The position numbers were made by a program, and so were the translations under genes. From Vicinamibacteria bacterium (lineage in GTDB: Bacteria > Acidobacteriota > Vicinamibacteria > Fen-336 > JAGNNV01), in NCBI GenBank assembly GCA_019694155.1, contig JAIBCN010000178.1, positions 1 to 38,861 of the forward strand: a stretch of DNA of 38,861 nt, read 5' to 3'. Positions 1 through 8,609 of the stretch are shown here, piece by piece. How positions within the stretch are numbered: the stretch's first letter is position 1; each line of letters starts with the position of its first letter. The notes below the pieces were generated by a model. The model was not told the DNA's origin and did not search any database. It was given only the letters and a program-made list of their open reading frames with translations.

Positions 1-51
1 GAGAGCCTCGGTCTCCCCGGACTCGAGGGGCCGGCAGATGACGCCGCTCAC
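1..51 (-). CDS. Partial CDS, first 17 codons only; product unknown
   Basis: Reading the minus strand from a GTG at 51, seventeen codons stay open to the window edge. The GTG overlaps the TGA stop of the upstream glycosyltransferase as GTGA, the tight coupling used elsewhere in this window. The peptide carries the run RPLESGETEAL, which resembles the opening strand and helix of many GNAT acetyltransferases. Seventeen residues cannot establish a family. An acetyltransferase next to a WecE-like aminotransferase would make sense, because 4-amino sugars are commonly N-acetylated, but that is inference. Confidence 0.4.
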   Translation of the reverse strand, partial: MSGVICRPLESGETEAL

Positions 52-989
52 GGAGCCGCGCTTCCCGTTCCCGTGTCCTCCCGAACCGCGTAGGTCGGCC
101 GGTCCATGGCGCGGTTGTGCATCCGCGCCAGGTACTCACCCATGACTCCCAGGGCGAACAGCTGCGCGCCCGAGAAGATGGTGATGATGGCCGCAAGGAA
201 AGGGAAGCCGGGCACGCTCCCGCCGGCGATGATGTAGCGGATGAGGACGTAGGCAAGGACGCCCAGGCCGAACAGGGTCGCGGAGAAGCCCACGAGGCTC
301 GCCACCCGCAGCGGCCACGTGGAAAAGCCGGTCATCATCTCGAGCGCGTGCGACGCGAGCTTGCGGAAGGTGTAGTTCGAAACACCGAGGCGCCTCGCGT
401 CGTGCCTCACTCGCTGTGCCGCGAATCGCGTGGTGCCCCACGAGAGAAGCACGTCGATCGAGACCGATGGTCCGTGGTAGTGCTCGAACGCGCCGCGTAC
501 CTGGCTGCGAAAGGCCCGGAAGGCCGACACGTTGCCGGCATTCGCGGCCCCCACGGCGCTCGCCAGGGCCTTCTTGGTCATTCGCGAAGCCAGATTCCGC
601 CAGAGGCCGTGCTGCTGGGTTTCGGCCGTGCCGTAGACCACATCCGCGCCTTCCGCGGCGAGCCTGTCGAGGAGGCGCCGGATCTCCTCGGGAGGATGCT
701 GGAGGTCGTCGTCCATGGTCACGATCACGTCGTGCCGGGCCGCGCGGATGCCGCAGAGCAGGGCATTGTGCTGGCCATAGTTCCGCTGCAGATCGATGCC
801 GCGGATCCACTCACGGTCTTTGGCGAGATTTCGGATCCGGTCCCAGGTTCCATCTCGGCTCCCGTCGTTGACCAGGATCACCTCGTAGGCGTCGGCAAGC
901 TCCGGCAGCGCGGCGGCCAGGCGATCGACCAGGGGAGTGAGATTGTCCCCGCTGTTGTAAGCCGGGATCACGATGGAGAGGCCGGGCAT
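48..989 (-). CDS. Family 2 glycosyltransferase with two C-terminal membrane helices (polyprenyl-phosphate sugar transferase type)
   Basis: Likely moves a sugar from a nucleotide donor onto undecaprenyl phosphate at the inner face of the cytoplasmic membrane. The N-terminal GT-A domain opens with LSIVIPAYN, then NDGS at about 41-44 and the acidic metal/nucleotide motif DDD at about 93-95 followed by LQHPPEE, as in the DPM1/ArnC/GtrB group. Two hydrophobic helices near 228-250 and 262-284 precede GEYLARM, the usual tail of this group. The frame extends upstream to a GTG at 1004, one base after the wecE stop; I prefer the ATG at 989 because family members begin right at the first strand, and neither start has a clear Shine-Dalgarno. 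Last complete gene of the minus-strand sugar cassette. Acceptor and sugar are unknown. Confidence 0.85.
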   Translation of the reverse strand: MPGLSIVIPAYNSGDNLTPLVDRLAAALPELADAYEVILVNDGSRDGTWDRIRNLAKDREWIRGIDLQRNYGQHNALLCGIRAARHDVIVTMDDDLQHPPEEIRRLLDRLAAEGADVVYGTAETQQHGLWRNLASRMTKKALASAVGAANAGNVSAFRAFRSQVRGAFEHYHGPSVSIDVLLSWGTTRFAAQRVRHDARRLGVSNYTFRKLASHALEMMTGFSTWPLRVASLVGFSATLFGLGVLAYVLIRYIIAGGSVPGFPFLAAIITIFSGAQLFALGVMGEYLARMHNRAMDRPTYAVREDTGTGSAAP

Positions 990-1005
990 GCGCACCCGTT
1001 TCACC

Positions 1006-2133
1006 CTAGCAGAAGTCGATTATGCGGTCGATCACGCGGCGCTGGTCGTCGTCACCGAGGTCGAAGAAGAAGGGCAGGCGCAACAAACGGTCGGAGATGT
1101 CCTCCGTGACCGGGCATTCCCTCTCGGCGCCGATCTTCCGGGCCATGGCCGACCGATTCAAGGGAAGGTAGTGGAAGACGCCGAGGATGTCCGCCGCCCG
1201 CAGATGCGCGATGAGCCGCTGCCGGAAATCGAGCGAGGGAAGCAGCAGATAGAACATGTGGTACGACTGGTCGCAATGCGGGGGAATCACGGGAAGCCCG
1301 GCTCCCTGCGAGCCGGCCCAGGCCGCGAGACCCTCCGCGTAGGCATTCCACAGCGCCCGCCGCCTGGCCTGGATGAGGTCCTTCTTTTCGAACTGCGCGA
1401 GCAGGCAGGCGGAGAGGAGGTCCGAAAGCAGGTAGCTCGAACCCACGTCGGCCCACCCGTACTTGTCCACCTGGCCCCGGAAAAAGCGGCTCCGATCGGT
1501 GCCCTTCTCGCGGATGATGTCGGCGCGCTCCACGTCGCGCTCCTCGTTGACGGTGAGCGCCCCTCCCTCGCCGCAGGTGATGTTCTTGGTCTCGTGAAAG
1601 CTCTCGGTGGCGAAGCGTCCGAACGAACCGAGGGGGCGTCCGCGGTACGCGCCGAAGAGGCCGTGCGCGTTGTCCTCGATCACGGGGACGCCTCGCGCGG
1701 CCGCGAGCTTCATGATCGCCTCCATCTCGCAGCCGACGCCCGCGTAGTGAACCACGACGATGGCGCGGGTGCGTTCGGTGATGAGACCCTCGATCTTCTC
1801 CTCGTCGATGTTGAGAGTGTCGGGGCGGATGTCGGCGAACACCGGACGGGCGCCCCGGAGGACGAAGGCATTCACGGAGGACACGAAGGTGAAGGCGGGG
1901 GCGATGATCTCGTCGCCCTGAGCGATGTCAAGAAGGAGGGCGCACATCTCGAGCGCCGCGGTGCACGACGGCGTGAGCAGATGACGCTCGCCCCCGAGGA
2001 GGGCCCGCAAACGCGCCTCGGTCTCACGGGTGAACCGGCCGTCGCCGGACACGTGGCCGCTGTCGAGGGCCTGGCGCATGTAGGTGAACTCGAGACCGGA
2101 GAAGAACGGCTTGTTGAAGGGGATGAAACTCAA
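1006..2133 (-). CDS. wecE: dTDP-4-amino-4,6-dideoxygalactose transaminase-like PLP aminotransferase (WecE/RffA type)
   Basis: DegT/DnrJ/EryC1 family sugar aminotransferase of 375 residues, the usual length. It would convert dTDP-4-keto-6-deoxyglucose to dTDP-4-amino-4,6-dideoxygalactose with glutamate as amino donor and PLP as cofactor. Segments closely follow E. coli WecE from memory: LLTPSCTAALEM at 52-63, FVLRGA, HYAGVGCEM, FFRGQVDKY and VFHYLPL. The PLP lysine is K183 in SFHETKN and the pyridine-binding Asp is D154 in VIEDNAHG. Start is TTG at 2133, with AGGAG six bases upstream and only three bases after the previous stop. The close match favours the WecE reaction, but related enzymes differ in sugar stereochemistry, so the exact product needs assay. 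Confidence 0.9.
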   Translation of the reverse strand: MSFIPFNKPFFSGLEFTYMRQALDSGHVSGDGRFTRETEARLRALLGGERHLLTPSCTAALEMCALLLDIAQGDEIIAPAFTFVSSVNAFVLRGARPVFADIRPDTLNIDEEKIEGLITERTRAIVVVHYAGVGCEMEAIMKLAAARGVPVIEDNAHGLFGAYRGRPLGSFGRFATESFHETKNITCGEGGALTVNEERDVERADIIREKGTDRSRFFRGQVDKYGWADVGSSYLLSDLLSACLLAQFEKKDLIQARRRALWNAYAEGLAAWAGSQGAGLPVIPPHCDQSYHMFYLLLPSLDFRQRLIAHLRAADILGVFHYLPLNRSAMARKIGAERECPVTEDISDRLLRLPFFFDLGDDDQRRVIDRIIDFC

Positions 2134-2136
2134 AGG

Positions 2137-5100
2137 TCACTCCTGGATGATGGCGGGGTTCGGGGTCCTCGCGGGAAGCGAGCCGCTCACCCGGAAGCCG
2201 GAAACCGAGACGCTCCCCGAGGCGCTCAGCGCCCGAAGATAGAGCTTCCTCGACTCGCCCGCTTCGAGCCACTCATCGAGGATCACATGTCGGTTCAAGC
2301 GGAACGGACGCAGGAGGAACGCCACGGGATGGGCGAGCGAGCCCTCACCGACCGCGGTTTCGGTGAGGCTCGCGGGGCGGACGGGGTCGTCAGCGGAGGC
2401 CCGCCACTCGCTTCCCGGGGCCTGGATCTCGAACTCGAATCGGTAGCGGCCCGCGCGCTCGGCCACGATCGCGGGGGACCAGACAACCAGGGCGCGCACG
2501 CCCTCCTCCCGGTAGTCGATGCGGGATCCTCTCCGCTCGCCGGTGGTGTTCCATTCCCCCTGCGCCATCCCGCCCCCGCTGACGATGCGAAGGGACGGGC
2601 CATCGCTCGACGGCTGCAGGGAGAGAGGGGAGTAGGCGGCCTCGAGGCTCCTGCCCTCATCGGCGAGGCGGAGGTTCTGATCGCTCCGTTCCCAGCCGGG
2701 TGCGAGGACGATGCTCCAGAGGAGGGGCAGATCGGCGTCGAAAGACGGTGACGCCACGGTAACGCAGGCGGCGAATGCGGAGGGCACGAAGAAATAAGTC
2801 GGCGCTTCCAGGAAGGCGCGAAGGTGCGCGAGATAGGTAGGACCAGGCTCGGTGGCCGGACCGGAGATCAGCCGGTAGTGGTCGCGCTGGCCTTCGTCGG
2901 CCGGACCCCAGGTCACGTCCACGGACGGCCGGGGGCAGCGGCTCCAGTCCACGGTCAGGAGTGAGTACCCCGCGGTGCCGGCGGTCGGGGGGGCCAGTGC
3001 GGTTGGAAACCGCAGGTCACCCTCCGCGAGCGAAGCCGGGTCGGGCGCGACGCCTATGCGCGGGGCGCTCAGCAGCTGACGCCCCAGGTCTCGACGGATC
3101 GTGGACTGACGGTCTCGCGCGAGATCCAGAATCAGGGTGGGAAGGAAGAAGGCAGCGATCGCCGCGGCGGTCCTCCATGTCCCGATGGAAGGCAGCCTTT
3201 TCTCACGGACCGCCGACACGAGGGCGGACGCGAGCCAGCCGGCCGCAGAAAGCTGAAGGGCCAGAGCGACGGGCAGCCAGTGGAAGACGTGACGGCTGGC
3301 AAGCTGAAGCCAGGATGTCCCCACGGCCACCATGAGCGCTCCGAGCAGGAGAGGAGCTCGGCCCGAGCGGTCGCACAGCGCGGCGAGAAGGGCCACGATC
3401 CAGATCCAGCCGGCGAAGCGCCGACCCATGCTTCGGAGCCCGCCGAGCACGCGGGGCGTGCCTTTGGGTTCGCTCCACGGACTCACCGGCAATTCCCACA
3501 GCATCGCGTGTGTCTGAGTGAGGCGTGCGGCGAGGTCGCCCGGAGCCCAGCGAGACTGCTCGGAGAGGACGCGTCCCACGACCCGATCGTAGGGCGCCGT
3601 GCCGAGACGCGGAGGCTTTGCGCCGCGCGCGGCCGCCGCCACTCTGGAGAGCGCGATCACCCGCTCATCCTTGTAGCCCTCCATCGCGTTCCACTGGTTT
3701 TCCGTCGGGTAGAGATCGTTTCCCCGGTCGAAGTGGGGAGACTGACCCAGCAGGGCCACGTGGGCCGTGTTGCTCCCTCCCGAGAGACCGAAGACGATCG
3801 GGCCCGCGGTTGCGAGGGCCGACAGCGCGAAGGCCAGCGCGGGCGCGGCCACGTCCCTGCGCGCGGCCCGGCGGAGCAGAAGAACGACTGCGAACACCGG
3901 CGCGATGGCCAGCACGTCCATCCGGAAGCCGCTGCCGATGCCCAGGGAAAGGCCGGCGACCGCCGCCCAGATCGCGGCCCGTCGGCCCGGGTCGGCCTCG
4001 AGCGTGCAGCGTCCCGCCGCGGCCAGGAACAGGAAGATGAAAGGAGCCTTCAGAAAGTCCCGTGGGAAGGCGACCATGGAGAGCGTCGAGGGGGCATAGA
4101 GGAAGGCCACGGTCGCCACGACCGCGCCCGCCCGACCCAGGTAGGTGAGCGAGAAGACGAAGGCCGCAGCTGCCACGAGGCCCACGGTCAGGCACCAGGG
4201 CCCCAGCAAGGCAGCATGGGAGATGCCCAGGATCTTCCAAAGGGCGGCCACGGTCAGGATGAGATACCGGTGAGCCCGATGGAACTGAACCAGCGATGGA
4301 GCCTGGGAAGGCGCATCGAGATCCAGCCGGACGGGAGGCGAGTCCGCGCGACCGGCCAGGAAGCTCACGAGGCCCGGGTTGCGCTTGAGTTCGGCCAGGG
4401 AGAAGGGCACGAAGCCGCGGCCGAGGGCCAGATTCACTCCCGGCGCGAATTCCTGCTCATAGTAGGAGAGCCGCCGCCCATCGGACAGCTGATGCCCGGC
4501 TTCCACGGTTCCGAGGCCGGCCATGCACAGAGCCAAGGCGAGGTTGACGGTTGTCTCCGAGACATCGCGTCGAACGCGGCTGGCCGCGCCGCGCAGCGCG
4601 GCCAAGGGGGCGGGGCGTGTCAGCAGCACCGCGAGAGCGGCCACGCCGAGGGCGTCCGCCCAGGTCGGTCCCCCGGCCGGCGCGGGAGCCCTCTGCAGCA
4701 TCGAGAAGGCGAGGATAGCGGCCCCGAGGGCGCCCGGGTTCGAGTGACGCACCCCCCAGGAAACGGCGACCGCGAACAGGAGGAGCACGGTTGCGAGGAC
4801 GATCATTCGCGGAGGCTGGGCGGCGATCCTCAACGCCCAGGTGAGTCTCGCGCGGTGGGCGATCACTGCGAGCCTGGTGCAGGGTGCGGTGGGGGAGCAC
4901 CGGACGAACAAAGATCCACCGCGCAGGTTGCGCTTGAAGACAACCCGCCCCGCGGCCAGGGGCTCGACCGGTTCGAACTCCTGGAATCGCGCGGGTTCTC
5001 CGTCGATGTAGGCGGACGAGGCGGTGTCGAGGTCTGAAACGTCGCTCACGCGGAAAGAAGCGGCGGTATCCAGCCGGATCCTGCGGATCCCCGGGGCAGT

Positions 5101-5328
5101 CGTCTCGCCCGCTCGCAGGTCCGCCACCACGTGGGGAACGGCCAGACGGACGGCCCACGCGCGCATCTCCTCCGCGGGGATACGCTGCGCAAGGGGTGGA
5201 AAGAACCCGGACGCGATGGCGGCCACGCTGAACATCAGCGCGGCGCCCAGCAGCAGTCCCCTCACCGCGACGCCAGCCATGGTGTGGATTCTCAAGAAGT
5301 GTTCCGCGGTGAGAGTGGGCGGCGGCAC
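2137..5328 (-). CDS. Large polytopic membrane protein, GT-C glycosyltransferase-like
   Basis: 1063 residues with an N-terminal membrane helix (about 18-42), an extracytoplasmic segment, roughly a dozen hydrophobic helices between about 170 and 720, and a soluble C-terminal part of about 340 residues. After an early helix, YYEQEFAPGVNLALGRGF resembles the first outer loop of GT-C enzymes, where an acidic residue precedes an A..L..GRGF pattern. GIGSGFRMDVL and SRHVFHWLPVALAL resemble later GT-C segments (compare RY..PLLP). This would be a lipid-phosphate-sugar-dependent transferase acting outside the cytoplasm, which fits the GT2 and WecE-like genes downstream. The family call is by pattern only. 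Start is GTG at 5328 with AAGG upstream; ATG at 5280, directly before the first membrane helix, is an alternative. First gene of the minus-strand cassette. Confidence 0.6.
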   Translation of the reverse strand: MPPPTLTAEHFLRIHTMAGVAVRGLLLGAALMFSVAAIASGFFPPLAQRIPAEEMRAWAVRLAVPHVVADLRAGETTAPGIRRIRLDTAASFRVSDVSDLDTASSAYIDGEPARFQEFEPVEPLAAGRVVFKRNLRGGSLFVRCSPTAPCTRLAVIAHRARLTWALRIAAQPPRMIVLATVLLLFAVAVSWGVRHSNPGALGAAILAFSMLQRAPAPAGGPTWADALGVAALAVLLTRPAPLAALRGAASRVRRDVSETTVNLALALCMAGLGTVEAGHQLSDGRRLSYYEQEFAPGVNLALGRGFVPFSLAELKRNPGLVSFLAGRADSPPVRLDLDAPSQAPSLVQFHRAHRYLILTVAALWKILGISHAALLGPWCLTVGLVAAAAFVFSLTYLGRAGAVVATVAFLYAPSTLSMVAFPRDFLKAPFIFLFLAAAGRCTLEADPGRRAAIWAAVAGLSLGIGSGFRMDVLAIAPVFAVVLLLRRAARRDVAAPALAFALSALATAGPIVFGLSGGSNTAHVALLGQSPHFDRGNDLYPTENQWNAMEGYKDERVIALSRVAAAARGAKPPRLGTAPYDRVVGRVLSEQSRWAPGDLAARLTQTHAMLWELPVSPWSEPKGTPRVLGGLRSMGRRFAGWIWIVALLAALCDRSGRAPLLLGALMVAVGTSWLQLASRHVFHWLPVALALQLSAAGWLASALVSAVREKRLPSIGTWRTAAAIAAFFLPTLILDLARDRQSTIRRDLGRQLLSAPRIGVAPDPASLAEGDLRFPTALAPPTAGTAGYSLLTVDWSRCPRPSVDVTWGPADEGQRDHYRLISGPATEPGPTYLAHLRAFLEAPTYFFVPSAFAACVTVASPSFDADLPLLWSIVLAPGWERSDQNLRLADEGRSLEAAYSPLSLQPSSDGPSLRIVSGGGMAQGEWNTTGERRGSRIDYREEGVRALVVWSPAIVAERAGRYRFEFEIQAPGSEWRASADDPVRPASLTETAVGEGSLAHPVAFLLRPFRLNRHVILDEWLEAGESRKLYLRALSASGSVSVSGFRVSGSLPARTPNPAIIQE

Positions 5329-5417
5329 GGCGTCGCCCGCCTTGTGACCGCGAGTTTAACAGCGGAGCGTGGGGCTTTCGTGGGCGTTGGCCTCGCGCTC
5401 GGTCGAGCGGTCGGGTG

Positions 5418-5423
5418 TAGCCT
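5418..5423 (+). promoter_or_regulatory. Possible -10 box (TAGCCT) for a near-leaderless hflX transcript
   Basis: TAGCCT, of the TANNNT type, ends 12 bases before the TTG start of hflX, which has no Shine-Dalgarno. No good -35 is visible at 16-18 bases. The 107-bp divergent region 5329-5435 also carries TAAACT on the minus strand (5353-5358), a possible -10 for the glycosylation cassette, again without a convincing -35. Confidence 0.3.
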
Positions 5424-5435
5424 TCGCCGACCCAA

Positions 5436-6698
5436 TTGAGCACGAAAGCAAGAACCGAACGGCGCGAACGCGCCCTGATCTGCGGCACCTACAGAACCAG
5501 CCGCGAACGAGAGGCCGCCGCCGTTTCCCTGGAAGAGATGAGCCTTCTCGCCAAGAGCGCGCGAGCCGAGGTCGTCGAGGTGATCTCCCAGGAGCGGAAG
5601 CGCCCCGACGCCGCGACCTACTTCGGAACCGGCAAAGTCGACGAACTCAGGGAGATCGTGGCCGCCGGAGAAATCACCATCGTCATGGTCGACACCGAAC
5701 TCTCGCCGGTGCAGGCGCGCAATCTCGAGGCGAAGCTGGAGGTCAAGGTCCTCGACCGCACCGAGCTGATCCTCGACATCTTCGCCCAGCGCGCGCGTTC
5801 TCGAGAGGGCCGTCTGCAGGTGGAACTGGCGCAACTCCAGTACCTGATGCCCCGCCTCACCGGCAAGGGCGTGTCACTCTCCCGACTCGGCGGCGGCATC
5901 GGCACGAGAGGCCCGGGCGAGACGAAACTCGAGACGGACCGGCGCCGCATCCGCACCCGGGTGGCTGCCTTGAAGGAGTCCATAGAGCACGTACGGCGCG
6001 AACGCGCGACGCGCCGCGAAGGTCGAAGGCGCCGCGCCGAGCCCGTGGTTTCGCTCGTGGGCTACACCAATGCGGGAAAGTCGAGCCTGTTCCGGGCCCT
6101 GACCGGCGAGGAGCAGGTCGAGATCTCCGATCGCCTGTTCATGACTCTCGACCCTCTCATGCGCGGCGTGCGCATCGGTGAGCGCGAGAACATCGTCCTC
6201 GTCGACACCGTCGGTTTCATCCGCCACCTGCCCCACGGCCTCGTGGCCGCCTTCCGCGCCACTCTCGAAGAGGTGGTCGAGGCCGACCTCGTGCTCCACG
6301 TCGTCGACGGCACCGATCCGGAGATGGCCGAGAAGGAAAAAGCGGTGCGCGAGGTTCTCGAGGAGATCGGCGCCGAGGAGTCGCCGAGCCGGCTCGTGGT
6401 CATCAACAAGATCGACGGGGCCGATGATGCGGCCCGCCTCGCTCTGCGATCCGAAAGGCCCGAGGCCGTGCAGGTTTCGGCTTTGACCGGCGAGGGCCTC
6501 GGGGCCCTAAAGCAGCGCATCGCCGAGATGCTGGACCTGCTGCCGCGGCCCGTGACTTTGAGAATCGATCCGCTTGACGAACGTCGCATTGCGAGCGTGT
6601 ATCGGCACGCCCGCGTCATCTCCCAGACGCGCGATGAGTTCGGACAGCTAGTCCTGGAGGCCGAGGCCTCGCCCCGGGCCCTCCTCGCCATAGCATGA
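5436..6698 (+). CDS. hflX: Ribosome-associated GTPase HflX
   Basis: HflX splits stalled 70S ribosomes and 50S assemblies, notably after heat or antibiotic stress. The 420-residue length is normal. The N-terminal HflX domain includes YFGTGKVDEL (about 62-71) and the signature GGGIGTRGPGETKLE (about 152-166). The G domain has the P-loop GYTNAGKS (209-216), G3 DTVGFIRHLPHGLV (from 257) and G4 NKID (324-327). Start is TTG at 5436; a later ATG would remove the conserved N-terminal part, so the longer form is chosen although no Shine-Dalgarno precedes it. The stop overlaps the next ATG by 4 bp, so a TPR lipoprotein is translationally coupled. Confidence 0.96.
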   Translation: MSTKARTERRERALICGTYRTSREREAAAVSLEEMSLLAKSARAEVVEVISQERKRPDAATYFGTGKVDELREIVAAGEITIVMVDTELSPVQARNLEAKLEVKVLDRTELILDIFAQRARSREGRLQVELAQLQYLMPRLTGKGVSLSRLGGGIGTRGPGETKLETDRRRIRTRVAALKESIEHVRRERATRREGRRRRAEPVVSLVGYTNAGKSSLFRALTGEEQVEISDRLFMTLDPLMRGVRIGERENIVLVDTVGFIRHLPHGLVAAFRATLEEVVEADLVLHVVDGTDPEMAEKEKAVREVLEEIGAEESPSRLVVINKIDGADDAARLALRSERPEAVQVSALTGEGLGALKQRIAEMLDLLPRPVTLRIDPLDERRIASVYRHARVISQTRDEFGQLVLEAEASPRALLAIA

Positions 6699-8011
6699 AC
6701 ACCGCCCGCCGCCTCGTCCCCGCCCTGGTCCTCGCCTTCCTTCTGCCGGCCTGCGCGCCGAGAGTGTCGACACCCCAGGTGGACGACTCGGACTATGTCT
6801 TCCCGGAGATCCGCCGGGGTGAAATGACGTCGCGCGACGAGAAGACTCTCCATCGCGCCTGGGAAGACCTCCTCGCGGGCCGCACCGCCCGGGCCGAGCA
6901 GTCCGCAGGCCGGCTCGCGGCCAGCCGGCCGGGGCTTGTCCCGGCGCGCGTCGTCCTGGGCTTCGCCGCGCTTCGCGCGACCCGGCTGAGTGACGCGGAC
7001 GGCATTTTCACGGCGGTCCTCGCGGCGGAGCCGAACGACGTGGCCGCGCTCGTGGGACTCGCCTCGGTGAGAAGGAAACAGGGCTTTCTCGATCAGGCCC
7101 TTCCTCTGTACGTGAAGGCGGAGCGCCTGCGGCCGAGGGATGCGGCCCTCAGCCGTCGCGCCAGCGAGGTGAAGCTCGCGGTCGCGGAGGGGGCCATTGC
7201 CCAGGCCGGCGCGCTCTCCGCGGAAGGGAAGAAGGCCGAAGCCATCGTCATGCTGCAGCGCGCGATCGAGGTGGCTCCCGAGTTGTCCCCGGTCCGGCTC
7301 GAGCTCGCGGACCTCCTGGTCGAGGCGGGACGCAGGACCGAGGCCCTCTCCGTGCTGGGCGGCGCCCAGGACGCCGACCGCAACATCGCCCTCCGGATCG
7401 CCTCCATTCGTTTCGAGGACGGCGATCTCGATGGCGCGGAAATGGCCCTTCGGCGCGGACTCAGGGACGTCGCGGAAGACCCGGAAGGCGCGGCCCTGTT
7501 GGCGCGCGTCAAGGACCGCCGGGCCTCGCTGGCGCTGCCTGAGCCCTTGCGCGGAATCTCCGACGCTCCGCGCCTCACTCGCGCCGAACTGGCGGCTCTC
7601 GTGGTCGAGAAGGTCGAGGCGCTCAAGTCCCGGAAGCCCGCGGCCCGCGGCGAGGTGGCTTCCGACCTGTCCCGCACCTGGGCTCGCCCGCAGGTGCTCC
7701 GAGCCATCGAACTCGGCCTCATGGATGTCTATCCCAATCACACGTTTCAGCCTTCGGGGGTCGTGCGTCGAGGCGAGCTCGCGGTCGTCGCGGCCCGCGT
7801 GCTGGACCTCGTGGGGTGGGGAAGATCCAACGGTCCGATGCCGAGGGACATGTCGCCCTCCCATCTTCAGTACAGCGCCGTGGTGAGGGTGGTGGGATCC
7901 GGCGTGATGCAGAACGCGCCCTCGGGCGCCTTCGAACCCTGGCGCATCGTCACCGGCGCCGAGGCCAAGGCCGTGGTCGACGCTCTCGCGCGGCTGTCCT
8001 CTCAACGCTGA
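6695..8011 (+). CDS. TPR-repeat lipoprotein with degenerate SLH-like C-terminal repeats
   Basis: A signal peptide ends in the lipobox LPAC (Cys20), so this should be a lipid-anchored envelope protein of 438 residues. From about 45 to 270 it is helical TPR-like repeats (for example A..SAGRLAA..PG, FTAVLAAEPND, LQRAIEVAPE). The C-terminus has SLH-like units: a half unit near 285-308, a good one near 323-373 with AIELGLMDVYPNHTFQPSGVVRRGELAVVAARVL split over its two helices, and a weaker one near 383-434. SLH domains bind pyruvylated cell-wall polymer in many bacteria; in Gram-negatives they also occur in outer-membrane attachment proteins. Overlaps hflX by 4 bp. Specific role unknown; a scaffold in envelope biogenesis is a guess. 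Confidence 0.8.
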   Translation: MNTARRLVPALVLAFLLPACAPRVSTPQVDDSDYVFPEIRRGEMTSRDEKTLHRAWEDLLAGRTARAEQSAGRLAASRPGLVPARVVLGFAALRATRLSDADGIFTAVLAAEPNDVAALVGLASVRRKQGFLDQALPLYVKAERLRPRDAALSRRASEVKLAVAEGAIAQAGALSAEGKKAEAIVMLQRAIEVAPELSPVRLELADLLVEAGRRTEALSVLGGAQDADRNIALRIASIRFEDGDLDGAEMALRRGLRDVAEDPEGAALLARVKDRRASLALPEPLRGISDAPRLTRAELAALVVEKVEALKSRKPAARGEVASDLSRTWARPQVLRAIELGLMDVYPNHTFQPSGVVRRGELAVVAARVLDLVGWGRSNGPMPRDMSPSHLQYSAVVRVVGSGVMQNAPSGAFEPWRIVTGAEAKAVVDALARLSSQR

Positions 8012-8085
8012 GAAGTCGCGGCCATTGCCGCTCGTCTGACCGGGGGCCGACACTCCAACTGCGGGCTCTTTCTTCCGCGGCTGCC

Positions 8086-8113
8086 TTGACACTGCGTCAG
8101 GGTCCGGTAAACT
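8086..8113 (+). promoter_or_regulatory. Sigma70-type promoter of the ribosomal-protein superoperon
   Basis: A perfect -35 TTGACA (8086-8091), a 16-bp spacer and -10 TAAACT (8108-8113, 4 of 6 consensus). Predicted transcription start is near 8120, giving a leader of about 28 bases before rpsL that just contains its Shine-Dalgarno. It lies in the 136-bp gap between the lipoprotein and rpsL and is the best promoter in the window. Confidence 0.75.
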
Positions 8114-8132
8114 CCGCAGTCCTTGTTCCATC

Positions 8133-8137
8133 AGGAG
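8133..8137 (+). promoter_or_regulatory. Shine-Dalgarno AGGAG that fixes the TTG start of rpsL
   Basis: AGGAG lies ten bases before TTG at 8148. The next codons encode PTVSQLIR, the normal S12 N-terminus, so the TTG is the true initiator despite being a weak start codon for a highly expressed gene. Confidence 0.8.
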
Positions 8138-8147
8138 TGATCGAAGT

Positions 8148-8525
8148 TTGCCAACCGTCAGCCAGTTGATTCGAAGTGGTCGCACCAAGCTGAAGTCGAA
8201 GACTGCGAGCCCCGCGCTCCAGGAGTCGCCTCAGAAGCGCGGCGTTTGCGTCCGCGTGTTCACGACCACGCCGAAGAAGCCGAACTCGGCCCTTCGCAAG
8301 GTCGCCCGCGTTCGCCTGACCAATGGCATCGAAGTCACCGCCTACATCCCGGGCGTCGGCCACAACCTCCAGGAGCACTCGCTGGTCCTGATCCGTGGCG
8401 GCCGCGTCAAGGACCTGCCGGGCGTTCGTTACCACATCGTGCGCGGTTCGCTCGACGCCACCGGCGTCTCGGGCCGCAAGCGGAGCCGCAGCAAGTACGG
8501 CGCGAAGCGGCCCAAAGCCGCCTAG
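8148..8525 (+). CDS. rpsL: 30S ribosomal protein S12
   Basis: S12 sits at the decoding centre on the 30S interface and controls accuracy. The 125 residues are full length. [11 protein letters not shown] holds Lys43 and [12 protein letters not shown] holds Lys88 with the normally methylthiolated Asp89, so the known streptomycin-resistance positions are wild type. The C-terminal tail [10 protein letters not shown] is typical of bacterial S12. TTG start with a good Shine-Dalgarno. It is first in the superoperon but separated from rpsG by an unusually long 418-bp spacer. Confidence 0.98.
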   Translation: MPTVSQLIRSGRTKLKSKTASPALQESPQKRGVCVRVFTTTPKKPNSALRKVARVRLTNGIEVTAYIPGVGHNLQEHSLVLIRGGRVKDLPGVRYHIVRGSLDATGVSGRKRSRSKYGAKRPKAA

Positions 8526-8572
8526 TTCGCCCCACGGGTACCCCCTCTTCCGGGGAATTGTGTCCGCAACGG

Positions 8573-8601
8573 TTTAGTTTTTAAGAGTTTTCGCGTAAGA
8601 T
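8573..8601 (+). promoter_or_regulatory. Possible internal promoter at the head of the rpsL-rpsG spacer
   Basis: TTTAGT (8573-8578, 3 of 6), 17-bp spacer, TAAGAT (8596-8601, 4 of 6). The predicted start near 8608 falls two bases before the first long stem of the candidate structured RNA. Each box alone is weak; the coincidence with the stem boundary is the argument. Confidence 0.35.
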
Positions 8602-8609
8602 CGCCGTCC

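Noticed and set aside
973..2751. 592-residue plus-strand open frame opposite wecE and the GT-C-like gene
   Set aside because: Antisense shadow of high-GC codons; composition is repetitive Glu/Gly/Arg/His, with no domain, while the minus strand encodes a clear WecE.
3280..5037. 585-residue plus-strand open frame
   Set aside because: Antisense to the membrane protein; low-complexity Gly/Arg/Glu/His composition typical of shadow frames.
6062..8188. 708-residue minus-strand open frame across hflX and the lipoprotein
   Set aside because: Spans two real genes on the opposite strand; no recognisable motif.
8541..8555. CCCC/GGGG hairpin after rpsL as a terminator
   Set aside because: Only four pairs and no T-run directly after it.
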